A stretch of DNA of 64,000 nucleotides from Pegea sp. RAD2-039 (lineage: Eukaryota > Chordata > Thaliacea > Salpida > Salpidae), in contig JAQGEQ010000107.1 of assembly GCA_034620365.1 (NCBI GenBank), positions 186,001 through 250,000 on the forward strand, in the 5' to 3' direction. Shown piece by piece: positions 10,868 to 21,900 of the stretch; the first letter of the stretch is position 1, and every line of letters begins with the position of its first letter. Position numbers and translations under genes: made by a program. The notes beneath the pieces were generated by a model. It worked only from the letters and a program-made list of their open reading frames with translations. It did no database searches and was not told the DNA's origin.

Positions 10868-13351
10868 TTTCTGATTGTTTATACCATAAAACTTATCAAG
10901 CAAAAACTTAACCAACTACTATACTTGTAAAAAAGTTTTTTTCAGTTTTAAAGTTACAAACTTTTCTTTGTCTTTTTTTTTCTTTTTGTGATAAGTTTAC
11001 TTCCTTGATATTGAAAAAATGATATTATTTATAAAAAAATAGAATATCTACCTATATAAACTTCTCAAATATGGTTTATTTTTAGTAGTTAGTAAGCTTT
11101 TAATTAAATGTATAACTTAAATTATTGTGTATTTAATTTAATTGACTATTAAGTTATAACAACTGTTTGTAGCTTATATCGGAGTACTTACAATTTAATT
11201 TACTATTAACTTGATTAAAACAAGTTTATGAAACAAAATTTTTGTTAAATGTAAAGTCAAATATAAATTTCAAACAATGAATGTTTAATAATAAAATTAT
11301 CTAAAAGTTGTTTATAGATTTTCTAATAAAAATGTTATTTATTTTTTAAAAGCATCAAAGTATTATCTATACAATCTTATCAAATTTATAATCATATGTT
11401 TTAACTTGCTGTTAAAAAATCTACTTCTCTTTGCTACCTGATAATAAAGTCATCAAATTTTTTCAATTTAAACTTTTATGTTTATTACAAGTGAGGTAAC
11501 ACTTGATATCAATATTTGGTTTTGCTGTAGAAACATAAATTTGTTTGATGTACGTTTTGTACTATTTTAACATTCCATCAACTAAATTAGAAATTAAATT
11601 AAAAGTTTGATGATTAAATAGAATTTCACTTCAGTTATTTCCAAGTTAACAATTTTGTAAGATTTACTTCATTAATTAATTAAGAAGTTGATGATTTCGA
11701 TAAGAGATGTTCCTTTTTTTATTTTCTTAAAACTTCAAAGTATTCAAAATTTTCTTCAAAATGATTTACATCTAGGACTTTTTAATCAAACAAACGTAAT
11801 AGTTGATTGTGAAGTGTTATTTTATTCACGAGAAAGTATTTCCAGAATTGAATAAATATAAGTAAATTCTTTATTTATGTTTTATATATTATATTTTATT
11901 TTTACAACAAATGAGATGTAGAAAGCCTAAAAAGAACACCTTTGACTAACTAACATTCTCACAAATTTAATAATCTTAATTAATACTAATATCGATATAT
12001 CTATCAAAAGAACTTAAATCCTTTAAGGAGTTTAGATTTTATGTTTCACTTCAACTTTTTCTATCCATTCATAAATTAAACCCTTAATAAATAAACTTTC
12101 TTTGATAACAATAAAAAAAAATTAGAAAAAAAAAGTTTTTTTAATCTGGTTGGTGGTTTGAATGTAAGAACTTATTGAAGATTAAAATAATTTTTATCTT
12201 ATTTTTAAAGAAACTTTAAATAATTTAGGAAGTGACTAAACCAAAATTAGAATTTCATCTAAATTTGTTGTTCACTGATCTTTCAAAACATTTAAAACAA
12301 ATTTGCACAACTCTTAGTAGACTACATCTCTTAGTTCAGATTGTTTTTTGTAGTTTTCATTTTGATGAACTATTTTTTTATTTTATTTACATTTAATATT
12401 TTCAATTATTTTGTATGAAGAATTTGATTGAAAAAAGTTTTATTTTTAACATAAACTAGTTGAAACTCATGTTTAGCAAACTTTTCCTCAGAATATAAAG
12501 ATTCTTCAAGAAAAAATTATAAACAATGAATAAAAGGAGAAATTCACAATTTTGTCATTTGAAACTTTTTCGAGCTTTTTCCTGTTTTAACTAAATAGTA
12601 TTTTATCTGACTAAATTTCTTAATAATCAAAACTATGAAATCTTAAATTAGATTCAAAATCAAATCAAACATAAAATCACTAAGTACTTTTTATTAACTT
12701 TATATGTTAAAATATTTTAATGTTTTGTTTTCACGTTAATTAACAGCCCAAAAATTTATTTTTAAACATAAAATTTATTTGAAAGAAATTTAAGAACTGC
12801 ATATGTGATTTACTTTTAGATTAAATCTTTGAACCATCACAACATGACAAAAGTATAACTTAATTCAAAGCAATTAGTAAAATTATTTTTAATGTTTTGA
12901 TCTGAACTGAATTATTTAATTAAATGATTAAACGGAAATGAAACTATTTTTTTAAGATTATTTAACGAATAAAATAATCAAGATACAATTATTATTTTGG
13001 GCGAAAATTTTGCAGTTCAAAATTACTTAAAAATTTCATTAAGAGCTGGTTTAGAAGCAATTTTCTCATTTTTATATTTGTTGAAGATATATATTTATTG
13101 AAGCTACTCATCATTAGAATCTGATAATTGGTACATCATTAGCAGATTCTTCAACATTAACCAACAATTTTTTGGATTGAGAAATTTAAATAAAGAAAAG
13201 AAAAGTTTTCAGAAAATAATCGTAAGAAAAAATTGACTTTAAAATTTGTTTAAGAAGTTATAAGCTGATGGTTATTACGAGATTTAAAACAAAATGAGAA
13301 AATAAAATATCCGTTTACAATTTGAAGTTCTGGACTAAATGACGTCATCGT
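10868..13351. other. Upstream flank of B1 and 3' flank of B2 pseudogene
   Basis: AT-rich; nearly the same sequence recurs at 30100-32598 in the same order. No gene is supported. A TATA-like stretch (11052-11059) lies about 190 bases upstream of the B1 ATG and is shared with the 29.3-kb copy, but such strings are frequent in DNA this AT-rich. Confidence 0.5.
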
Positions 13352-14180
13352 TTAATTGATGTTATTATGAATTGGCATCATGGATACATAAGTGTGTTGA
13401 TTGTTTAAGTCTTCAATATCAGCATAAACATGACTTTCTTCTCTTTGCTGATTGATGTCTTCTTCCTCTTCAACCTTAGCATCTTGAAGCTCAATATCAT
13501 TGGCTACATATTTTTGTTTGTTTTTCTTAAGAAGAGTCTTTTTTAAAATCAAGTAGCAAATAAATACAAATAACAAAACTGATCCAACAGATAAGCCAAC
13601 CAAGATACAGTTGTTAGAACTTTCCTTACTGCTACCAGTAAATAAAGTTGTTGTTTGTCTGTTACTAAACAAAGGTTTGCTTGTTGGTTCAGTCAAAGTT
13701 ATTGTTGTTTGTCTGTTACTAGACAAAATTTGGCTTGTTAGTTCTGCCAAAGTAATAGTTGTTTGTCTGTTACTAGAAAAAGGTTTGCTTGTTGCTTCTT
13801 TAGAAGTAATAGTTGTTTTTCTGTTACTAGAAAAAGGTTCACTTGTAGCTTCTTTCAAAGCAATTATTGTTCGTCTGTTACTAAACATTCTTTTTGCTTC
13901 TGTTAATGCAGTTGTTGACCTTTTTGTTGTTGGTTTAGTCTTACTATTCCTTAATCATAAAAATCGAACCTTATAGTTAGAAAGACTTGTGAGTTGGAAC
14001 TTCTTGCTGCTACTTCTACGTTAAAGATTCTTTTCTTCACAGTATTTGTTGAGTTTAATTTATATTTTCTGTATATTTACTGCTTCAATCACACCAATAC
14101 TGGAATTAAGAAAATTGTTTTTTTATTTCTTGACTTTTTAACTTTCTTTTGAACCACTTTCTGGTTTTCTGAACCATGAA
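13352..14180 (-). pseudogene. B-type lectin gene with deleted lectin domain; repeat stalk and tail type II intact (copy B2)
   Basis: The 3' half is an open frame of 178 codons (13352-13888): a stalk of five diverged units of an 18-residue repeat of the form SNRQTTITLTEPTSKPL, a membrane span ('VGLSVGSVLLFVFICYLILKK'), 'KKNKQK' and tail type II with 'SHVYADIEDL' and 'TYVSMMPI'. YVSM fits the YxxM ligand of PI3-kinase p85. Upstream, the lectin domain is badly damaged: after 'SSIGVIEAV' the sequence jumps from the 'KYCEE' region to the 'SSKKFQLTS' region, dropping the central 'GLDC..WQDG' core, and carries several stops. As a gene it is broken. The stalk, span and tail could still serve as a donor for gene conversion. 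Confidence 0.75.
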
Positions 14181-14669
14181 ACTTTTCAACCAAAAACTCT
14201 ACCAACTGCTGTACTTCTAGAAAAATTTATTTTAGTTTTAAAGTTAAAAATTTTTCTCTGTCAATTTTTAGTACTATTCCTAATAAGCTATTTCCTTGAT
14301 ATTGAAGTAATATATTTATTTTTATATATCTTAGAGTTTAATATATAATTTTTTTTCCTTTTGTAATAACTTTTACCGTGAACTATTTTAAAACTATTAA
14401 TCAGAAGCTGAACCAACTTATTTGAGATAATTAAATGATTACACGTGAAAAAGCTTTTTTGCAATTTATTTAAACGATGATATAATCAAGATATTGTTAT
14501 TAATTTGAATAAAAATGTTACAATGGAATTTTGTTTAAATGCATAAAGAGACGATCAGCAGATTTATAAACAACATTTTCATCTTCAATTAAGTTGTAGA
14601 TATATATTTTCAAATTTTTTTGATTACAATCTCCTCTGCTATATTTTCAGAGCTACACAAGAATAGAAG

Positions 14670-14972
14670 CTAGTAATTGGTATTATCTATTTTTATCAAT
14701 GATTCTCTTTTAAATTGATACAAGCCACGTAATGATTTTCGATTTATATTACTGACTCTTATGATTCTGCAACCAAGCTCAATATTGCGAGCGAAATAAA
14801 AAACTGGCAGGACAGAACAGCCTCCGTTGTAACAGTAATCATTATCAATAATTTCACTCACATCAGCTTGGGACACAGAAATAGCGTCTGGGAACTCTTC
14901 TACAAAAAACGGTGCGCAGTATATGAACCTGGAGCAGATTGACCGGCAAGACTTACAAGCAAAGAAATACAT
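14670..14972 (-). pseudogene. Truncated Mis18-like copy 1
   Basis: 100 codons aligning with the first 94 residues of the full-length gene at 45471, then ending in a few unrelated residues. The first zinc pair (C6, C9) is kept, but the second CxxC has become 'FYFAR', so both cysteines are lost. The Glu-rich and C-terminal parts are absent. Loss of zinc ligands plus truncation argues for a dead fragment. The copy at 33863-34165 encodes the same product, which means the lesion came before the 19.2-kb duplication. Confidence 0.75.
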
Positions 14973-17205
14973 TGTACGATTTAGAAACTAAAAATAGAAA
15001 AGCTGGGAAGTGTGAACAAATTTTGAAATTCAATTTTTTGAGGTTAATGATAAAATATAAAGTTTTTGAAAAAGCGACAACATCAATTTTTTCATATATT
15101 TTTCAAATGAAGCCAATTATAGATTCTCGAACAGCTTAAAAGTTAGAAAGAATTTAACACTAAATAAGTAACTTAAATAAAGTAAAATAATTTCATAAAA
15201 TCTTATAACGACTTTTAAAATAAATTAAACCTTTAGACAAAAATCGTTTTTCTAGCTAGTTTTACATAAGACATAAATAGAACTTTTAAACTTGAATAAA
15301 AATGTGTAATCTTATTTCTCCAATAGAAATAATAAATAGTTAGACTATATTTTATTAAAAAGGTCATATATAATTGGTTTAAAACCACTTCAGGTTGAAT
15401 TCCTTGTAAAAACTTCTTATTTGAACTGAAAAAGAAATAGTTTACAATGTAATGCCACAAAACACAAAATAGTTGAATATTTTTAAGCAAACTTCCTACT
15501 TTTAATCATTTTTTTACGATAGAAAACATTATATGTGAAAGTTTGAGAAAAATGTTATTAAAAATTCAGTTCTATGATTGATTGTAAATCGAAATATTTT
15601 TCACCAAAAGATAAATTTTCTAATATATTACTTCGAGTAACAAGCAATGAAAAAAACGAAAACTTGTTTTATTGTCATCATAAATTCGTATATATGAGTT
15701 ATAAAAGTTTAAGATCGTTTAATAAAATTATAAAATATTTCAAAGTACATTTTATGACTAAAAAAAAGTTTTTTTTTCTACCAAAAGCTGAAGGTCAGTA
15801 AATAAAATCTCATATCTCTTTATAATTTAAAAGTATTTCTACTTTTTGAAACAAAGTTACATTTCACATTTAAACTTATAGAATCAAATTATTGTTGAGT
15901 TCGTTTTTCAGACTTACAAAATAGAAATAAATTCAGTTGTTCAAAAAACTTTAAATCTTATTAAATACTGATAGATATAACCTAATACTAAAATGTTTTT
16001 TAATTAATGTCAGTATTTGATAAAATCAGATAATACTGTTTTGGCTTAAAAAAATTAAAGTGAATTTTAGTTAAAAAAATCAGATATCAATTATGTTCAG
16101 GAGTCTTATCAGTTTAATAGAAAATCAATAAAAATTGAAAATCAATTTCTACAAATCTTAAATTGTATTGTTCATATTCTTGATATTATTTTAAGCTTTT
16201 TTAGTTTTTACGCTTTGGAAGAAAGTTTGGTATTTCCATTAGTTATTTGAAAAACTATTAAATGCAATTTGGTTATTGTATTATTGTCTTAGTGAAAGAT
16301 CAGATTTTGAAACCAACAATCTTTATGTAAGTTATAGCTCTTTTACGCCACTTAGTAGAAGTTAAAAATTTAGTGTTTAGTTAAAACTAGAGTTGGAGCT
16401 AATTTTCTGAATGCAGAGGAAGTGTAAGGTAGAGATCTCGTGCATGCATCCCGAATGTTCCTAAAATGCTCCGTATTATGATCATCTTTTCATAAACTTT
16501 TATTAAAATTTGTTTTCATATAATTCACCTTTAATAGATTTTCAATCAGTTTCTTGCAAAGTAGATTTTGTCATGGATAATCTACTTCCTAAGAAACTAT
16601 TCAAAGTGTTTTTAATTTTTTAACTTCAATGAAAATTTTGAAAGAATATTTAACTTGAAAAGGAAGTGAATGATTCAATAAAACAATTATAGATGTCAAG
16701 GAGATGTTCTTAATTAATTTAATTAATTTTTTTCAATCTATCTTAATACACGAGTCTTTTCAGAGGATGTAGCTAAGATTATTTGAGAGCCTTCAAAATT
16801 TTCAAAACTGTAAAAAATATTTAAAAACATTTTCCAAAAGCATTCAATCATTCATTTATGAAAAGTACTTGGTTAATCTTGTTAATCTAACTAAATACAC
16901 GAGACTTTTTAGAGGATGTAGCTAAGATTATTTGAAAGCCTTAAAATTTTGCAAAAATAAAAAAATATTTGAAAACCTTTTGTTAAAAGCATTCAATCAT
17001 TCATTTATGAAAAGTATTTGATTAAAATTTCAATGTACTTAAATTAAAATTTATTTTATGACTTTTTAAGGTTTTCCAAAAAGTTGAAAATACACAAGTT
17101 AAAATGAAGTACTTTTAGTTGATTAGAGATTTTATAAAGTGTAGATATTTAATTTACAGTTTTCTTGGTATTTTGAGCACTTCCTTTCTAATTACTTATT
17201 CCTCT
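14973..17205. repeat. Mis18 upstream flank, duplicated at 45472-47548
   Basis: No gene is supported. From about 14695 to 17205 the sequence matches 45189-47548 in direct orientation (offset about 30.5 kb at the start). Around 15.4-16.4 kb the copies are almost identical, including a fully conserved 75-codon frame that is probably just a by-product. A more diverged third copy covers 34166-35665. Confidence 0.7.
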
Positions 17206-17219
17206 GCATTGAGAATTTT

Positions 17220-17590
17220 TATCTGGCCAACAACAAACCGTTAAAGCTGGATTGAGAACAGTTCCAGTACCAAATGGCACTGTGTATAAGATTCCTGTTT
17301 AAACCGACAACAATTTATTGAAAAAATAAACTATTTATAAAATCAGTTTTATTTTGAGAACAAACAATCAATTAAATAAATAACTTCAAACCAAACTGTA
17401 TTAAATCGGTGGAAATGATATCAGTTCTATGCTTTTTGAAAATGTTCACCGTTAGGACTAATACTTTGTAGTGCTGTTGTTGTACAAGTTTTTAATAGAA
17501 AACTTGTTAAAAATGGAATAATTGTTCTTAAATATAATTTTATCATTTTACCTCTTATGTATTGATTATCATAATCTTTTATTTTTCAGA
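17220..17590 (-). pseudogene. Remnant of a chitin-binding gene (first CBM14 domain)
   Basis: 17226-17302 matches the second exon of CBM14 domain 1 ('GILYTV', 'GTGTVLNPALTVC', 'WPD') after a preserved AAACAG acceptor, but the fourth cysteine is Phe. About 17303-17400 matches the short internal intron. About 17420-17490 resembles the first exon ('SPNGE', with the first Cys replaced by Ser), followed by intron sequence like that at 26460-26500. The homology stops at about 17590, where LINE sequence begins. This is the 5' end of a third chitin-binding gene that has been destroyed. Confidence 0.6.
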
Positions 17591-17836
17591 AAACCATATT
17601 AAACAAACGTTTAGCTTTTTGATTGGTTTGCTGATTTCAGTTATCTGTAGAACTCAAGAGCATATCATTTACAATTATATGACAAGTCATTTGATTCTGT
17701 CCCACACAACAAGCTAACTACTATATTGAAAAACTTAAAAATCAACTTCTTTATCTTACAGTGGATTGAAGATTATATATCAGATAGAAACCGACAACCT
17801 CGTGTAGAAAGATCTTTATCAACATCTAGTCAAATC
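17591..17836 (+). mobile_element. LINE reverse-transcriptase fragment fused into a lectin gene
   Basis: The plus strand encodes 'SFDSVPHNKLTTILKNLKIN' and 'WIEDYISDRN.QPRVERSLST', the part of a CR1/Jockey-like reverse transcriptase just before the SGVPQGS motif. It stops at 'SSQITS', at the point where lectin-gene sequence resumes. The same piece, extended through VPQGS, is at 40500-40850. It is too short to be active. Confidence 0.72.
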
Positions 17837-18409
17837 ACCAGTTGTTGTTTGTATGTTACTAGTGAAAAGTTTATTTGTTGGTTCAGTCAGAGTAATTGTT
17901 GTTTGTCTGTAACTAGACATAAAAATATCTTTTGCTTCTGTAAATGTAATTGTTGGCCTTTTTGTTGTTGGTTTAGTCTTACTATTCCTTAAACATAAAA
18001 ATGGAACATAATAGTTCCATCGACTTCCTGTTAGTTCGAATTTTCTGCTTCTATTGCTCCTTTTAAGATATAAGTTTTGACACTTATATGATGACAAATG
18101 CAAGCTTGGATCATAATTATTTTCATTAAACTTCATTCCATCTTGCCACTGATATATTCCGTTTTTACAATCAAGTCCTACGTCAAGCCAGGTTTTTATT
18201 TTAAAGACTTTCGCCTTCATAAGTTTATCAGATACTTCATCAACTATCTTCTGATTATGTAATGGAATCAACATTCCATCATTTTCCTCACAATATTTGG
18301 TGGCTTCAGTTTTAGTTTTGTATAAATTTACTACTTCAATCACACCGATACTGGAATTAAGAAATTAATTTTTTTTTATCTTTACCTTTTGACTTTTATT
18401 CTGATTCAT
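17837..18409 (-). pseudogene. B-type lectin gene truncated by LINE sequence
   Basis: A complete B-type lectin domain is readable: 'TKYCEENDGML', 'VGLDCKNGIYQWQDGMKF', 'YKCQNLYL', 'VPFLCLRN'. A stalk with one and a half SNRQTT-type repeats follows. At about 17837 the frame runs into antisense LINE sequence and stops after a few codons, so membrane span and tail are lost. The 5' end is also damaged: a TAA lies directly before the codons for 'FLNSS', where paralogs read 'RKFLNSS'. With both ends broken it is a pseudogene. If translated from an internal Met it would be a soluble lectin-only fragment. Confidence 0.75.
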
Positions 18410-18904
18410 TTTCTGATTTTCTGAACCATGTAACTTATCAACCAAAAACTCAACCAACTGCTATACTTCTAGAAAAATTTGTTTTAGTTTTAAAGTTAAA
18501 AACTTTTCTTTCTATTTTTTTATTACTCCGTTGTTAAGTTTATTTCCTTGATATTGAACAAATATATAAATTTATAGATATTTTAGACTTTTGTAAACTT
18601 CACTTTATTTTTTTTTTTACTTTTTTACTGATCTTAGTTAAAAGTCATCTATTAATCGAAAGCTGAACTATTTGATCTGAGATAATTAAGGTATTACACG
18701 TGAAAAAGCTTTTTTGAAATTTATTTAAATGATGATATAATCAAGATTTCCATATTATTTTGAATAAAAATGTTACAAAAGATTTTTTTTAATGCATAAA
18801 GAGACGATCAGCAGATTTATGAACATTATTTTATCTTCAATTAAGTTGTATGTATATAATTTAAATTTTTTTTTATCACAATCTCCTCTGAAAGGAGAAA
18901 CATT
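18410..18904. other. Spacer between chitin-binding gene 2 and its downstream lectin locus
   Basis: AT-rich. The same spacer separates lectin loci from chitin-binding 3' ends at 38128-38636 and 50285-50789, so lectin plus chitin-binding 3' end is a repeated unit. It should hold the lectin promoter, but no element is certain. Confidence 0.5.
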
Positions 18905-21900
18905 TTATTGATAATCACAAATCTTCAAATATGGATTGAAATAAGTTCCAGCAGGACATGACAATGTCTCTAGGATTCCTATAAAAATTGAGAACAACTT
19001 AGTAAAAGAAAAAACTATTTATGAACTCATCTTTTTATTTTAGCATCAAGCAATCAATTAAATAAATAACTTCAAACCAACCGTTAAAACATTTGTAGTA
19101 ATGGTAGAAGTCTCCTGGTTTTTCAAATGGTTCAGTAGTTAATAGTTCACCGTCTGGACCAATACATCGTGAGTCAGGATCTAAAAGATTCATTTTAACA
19201 ACAACTTCATTATAATTTCGAAAATAACTATTCAAACTATTTTTCAATTATTAACATTTATGAAAAAATTTAAAGATTAATAAACTGAAAGATGAAGTCA
19301 ATGTTAAAATGGTTCAGGTTTATATATACAAAATATTTTTTCATATAATGAATTTAATTTGATTAAAAACTATTTAAATAATCAAAAATTTTCAGAGAAA
19401 GTAGCTAAGATTAAAGGCCTAAATTTTTCGGAATATGAAACAATTTATGAAAGAATATCATTTTACATGCTTTCTATCTTTTATATATTAAAATATTTGG
19501 TTAAAGGTTTGAATATACTTCAATTAACTCTTTTTAATGTTTTGTTAAAGGATTCTGTAAGGTTGATAATAAAGATTTTTAATTTTTGCTTTTAGAATAA
19601 ACAAACTTTCATGAAAGTTTTTAAAAACACTTTAAATAAATTAAAAATAATTACAGAACTTTGCAAGTTATAAAGATTAAAAGATTTTGTTGAAGCGTTT
19701 AAATTCATCAAAGTTTTATATAATGACTTCAAGTTAACATAATATGACTTGATTTTATTAAAATAAAAATGAAAACGTTTTCAAATACTTGTTCGATAGT
19801 ACTAAAACAACTTATAATAAAAACTATTTTAATAAAGTTTAAGTTTCATTCAACATTTGTAAACCTGTTCTTAATCAAACAGAAAAAGTGATTTTAGCAA
19901 AAATTTTAGTCTAAGAATATTTAATCAAATTTTGAAAATGCTAAGTTAATTTGAATTTGAAAGAATGATTTTGATTTAAATACCATTTCCTTTGCATTGA
20001 GGAACTATTTCTATAATATCACAAAGCTTCCATTCTGGATGGATATGAATTACATAAGGACATGTCAATGTCTCTAAGTATCCTATAAAAATTAAGAACA
20101 ATTTGGTAAATGAAGATATTATTTGTGAATTCAGTTTGTTAATTTTAACAACAAACAATCAATTGAATAAAATAAATTTAAACCAACCGTCTGAACATTG
20201 GTAGTAATGTTTGTGATCTCCGGGTTTTTTAAATGGTTCAGTAGTTAATGGTTCACCGTTAGGACCAGTACACTCCACAGTACACTGCAAGTTAGGATCT
20301 GAAAGGTTCATTTAGTTATCTTAATTGTTTTAAAAATCTTTTTGTCAATCTAATATATTTTTAAACATTTTTTTTTGTTTATAAGTAATGACTAAAAGTT
20401 AACTAAAAAATTTAGTAAAACTCAAATCTTATTGATAGTTTTTCAAGAATTCGTAAAAACTTTTAAAATATTTATAATCTTTTTGTTTTCTCAAAAGTTA
20501 TAAACTTAATCTATAAATTCTTTTAATGATAAATAATGTTTTTGCAGTTAATTCAATTTTGCTTGTATGATAAAAAGTTTTATAAATATATAAAAGGTTT
20601 TAAAAACAAGTTTTTAAAATTATTAATATTTATGAGAAAATATAAAGAAATTTCAACTGAAAGAGGAAGTCAATGATAAAATAGAATAAATTTATTTATA
20701 TAAAAGATCTTTTTATATAATGAAATTTATTTGTTTAAAAACTATTTAAACGCACAAAATTTGTCAAGGAAAGTAAGTAAGATTGTTTGAAAAACTAACT
20801 TTTTTACAAAACAAAAAAAAATTTATAAAACAATGTTTTATCACAGGCTTTTTATATTGTTTAAATTAAAGTATTTGATTTGATTTCTAAATATACTTGA
20901 ATTAAGTTGTAAATTTATGCTTTTTAAAGGTCTCATTGAAGTTGAAAGTAATGTTTTCCTACTTTTTTCTAGTATTTAAAATAAACAAACTTTCATGAAA
21001 ATAGATAAGGTTTTGAATACCACATTTAATAAATGACATATGTAAAGAGCTTTTATAATTATTAGGATTAAAGGATTTTGTTGAAGCGTTTAATTTGGTC
21101 TAAACTCTATATAATGACTTCAAGTTCACATAATAAGTCCTTATGTTATTAAAATAAGAATGAAAAAGTTTTCAAATACTTGTTCGATAGTACTAAAATA
21201 TCTTAAAATAAATACTATTTAATAATGTTTACATTTCATTTAACATTTGTAAACCTTTATCTTAATCAAACAGAAAAACTACTTTTAGCAAAATGCTAGT
21301 ATAAAATCATTTAATCAATATTGATAATTACCATATTGATTTGAATCTGAAAGACTTTCTTTGATTTGATTATCATCTCCACTGCAAGGAGGAACATTCC
21401 ATGGAAAATCACAAATCTTCAAAACTGGATTGAAAACAAGTCCAGTACGACATGTCATTGTGTATAAAATTCCTGTTTAAATAGACAATAAGTCAGTGAA
21501 AAAACAAATTATATGTGAATTCAGTTTGTTTATTTTAACAATGAGCAATCAGCTAAATGAATAACTTTAAACCAACCTGCACCACATTGGTAGTAATGGT
21601 GGCAATCTCCTGGTTTTTTAAACGGTTTAGTACTTAATGATTCACCGTCAAGACCAATACATTGTGAATTATATTCTGTAATGTTGATTTAGTTAATTTT
21701 AAAAAATTTCTACTGAATCTAAGATATTTTCAAAACTTATTTGATTCGAAAGTTATTTTATTTAAAAGTAATCATAAAAAGTTAAATAAAAGTTTAAATA
21801 TAACTAAAATTTTATTGATAATTTTCTTGATGTCGTAAAAACTGTTAAAATATTTATCATCTTTGCATTTACTCAAAAGTTATAAACTAAATATTAAAAA

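Larger units (their letters stand above)
10255..16465. repeat. Segmental duplication, copy 1 (pair 29490-35665)
   Basis: A roughly 6.2-kb block present twice in direct orientation about 19.2 kb apart. It runs from the transmembrane coding region of the B-type lectin gene, through the repeat-stalk lectin pseudogene and the truncated Mis18 copy, to the flank at about 16465. Identity is very high to about 15.1 kb and lower after that. Ends were placed by eye and are accurate to perhaps tens of bases. Confidence 0.75.

Noticed and set aside
13611-13976. Plus-strand frame with repeated 'VCLLL' (also at 32858-33169 and 37464-37727)
   Set aside because: It is the antisense of the 54-base stalk repeat of the lectin genes; the repeat unit alone keeps it open.
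14670-14972. 100-residue Mis18-like frame (and 33863-34165) as a functional short gene
   Set aside because: Both cysteines of the second zinc pair are gone and the C-terminal two thirds is missing.
15574-15801. 75-codon plus-strand frame identical at 46073-46300
   Set aside because: The whole surrounding kilobase is equally identical, and the third copy near 34770 is disrupted, so there is no sign of protein-level selection.
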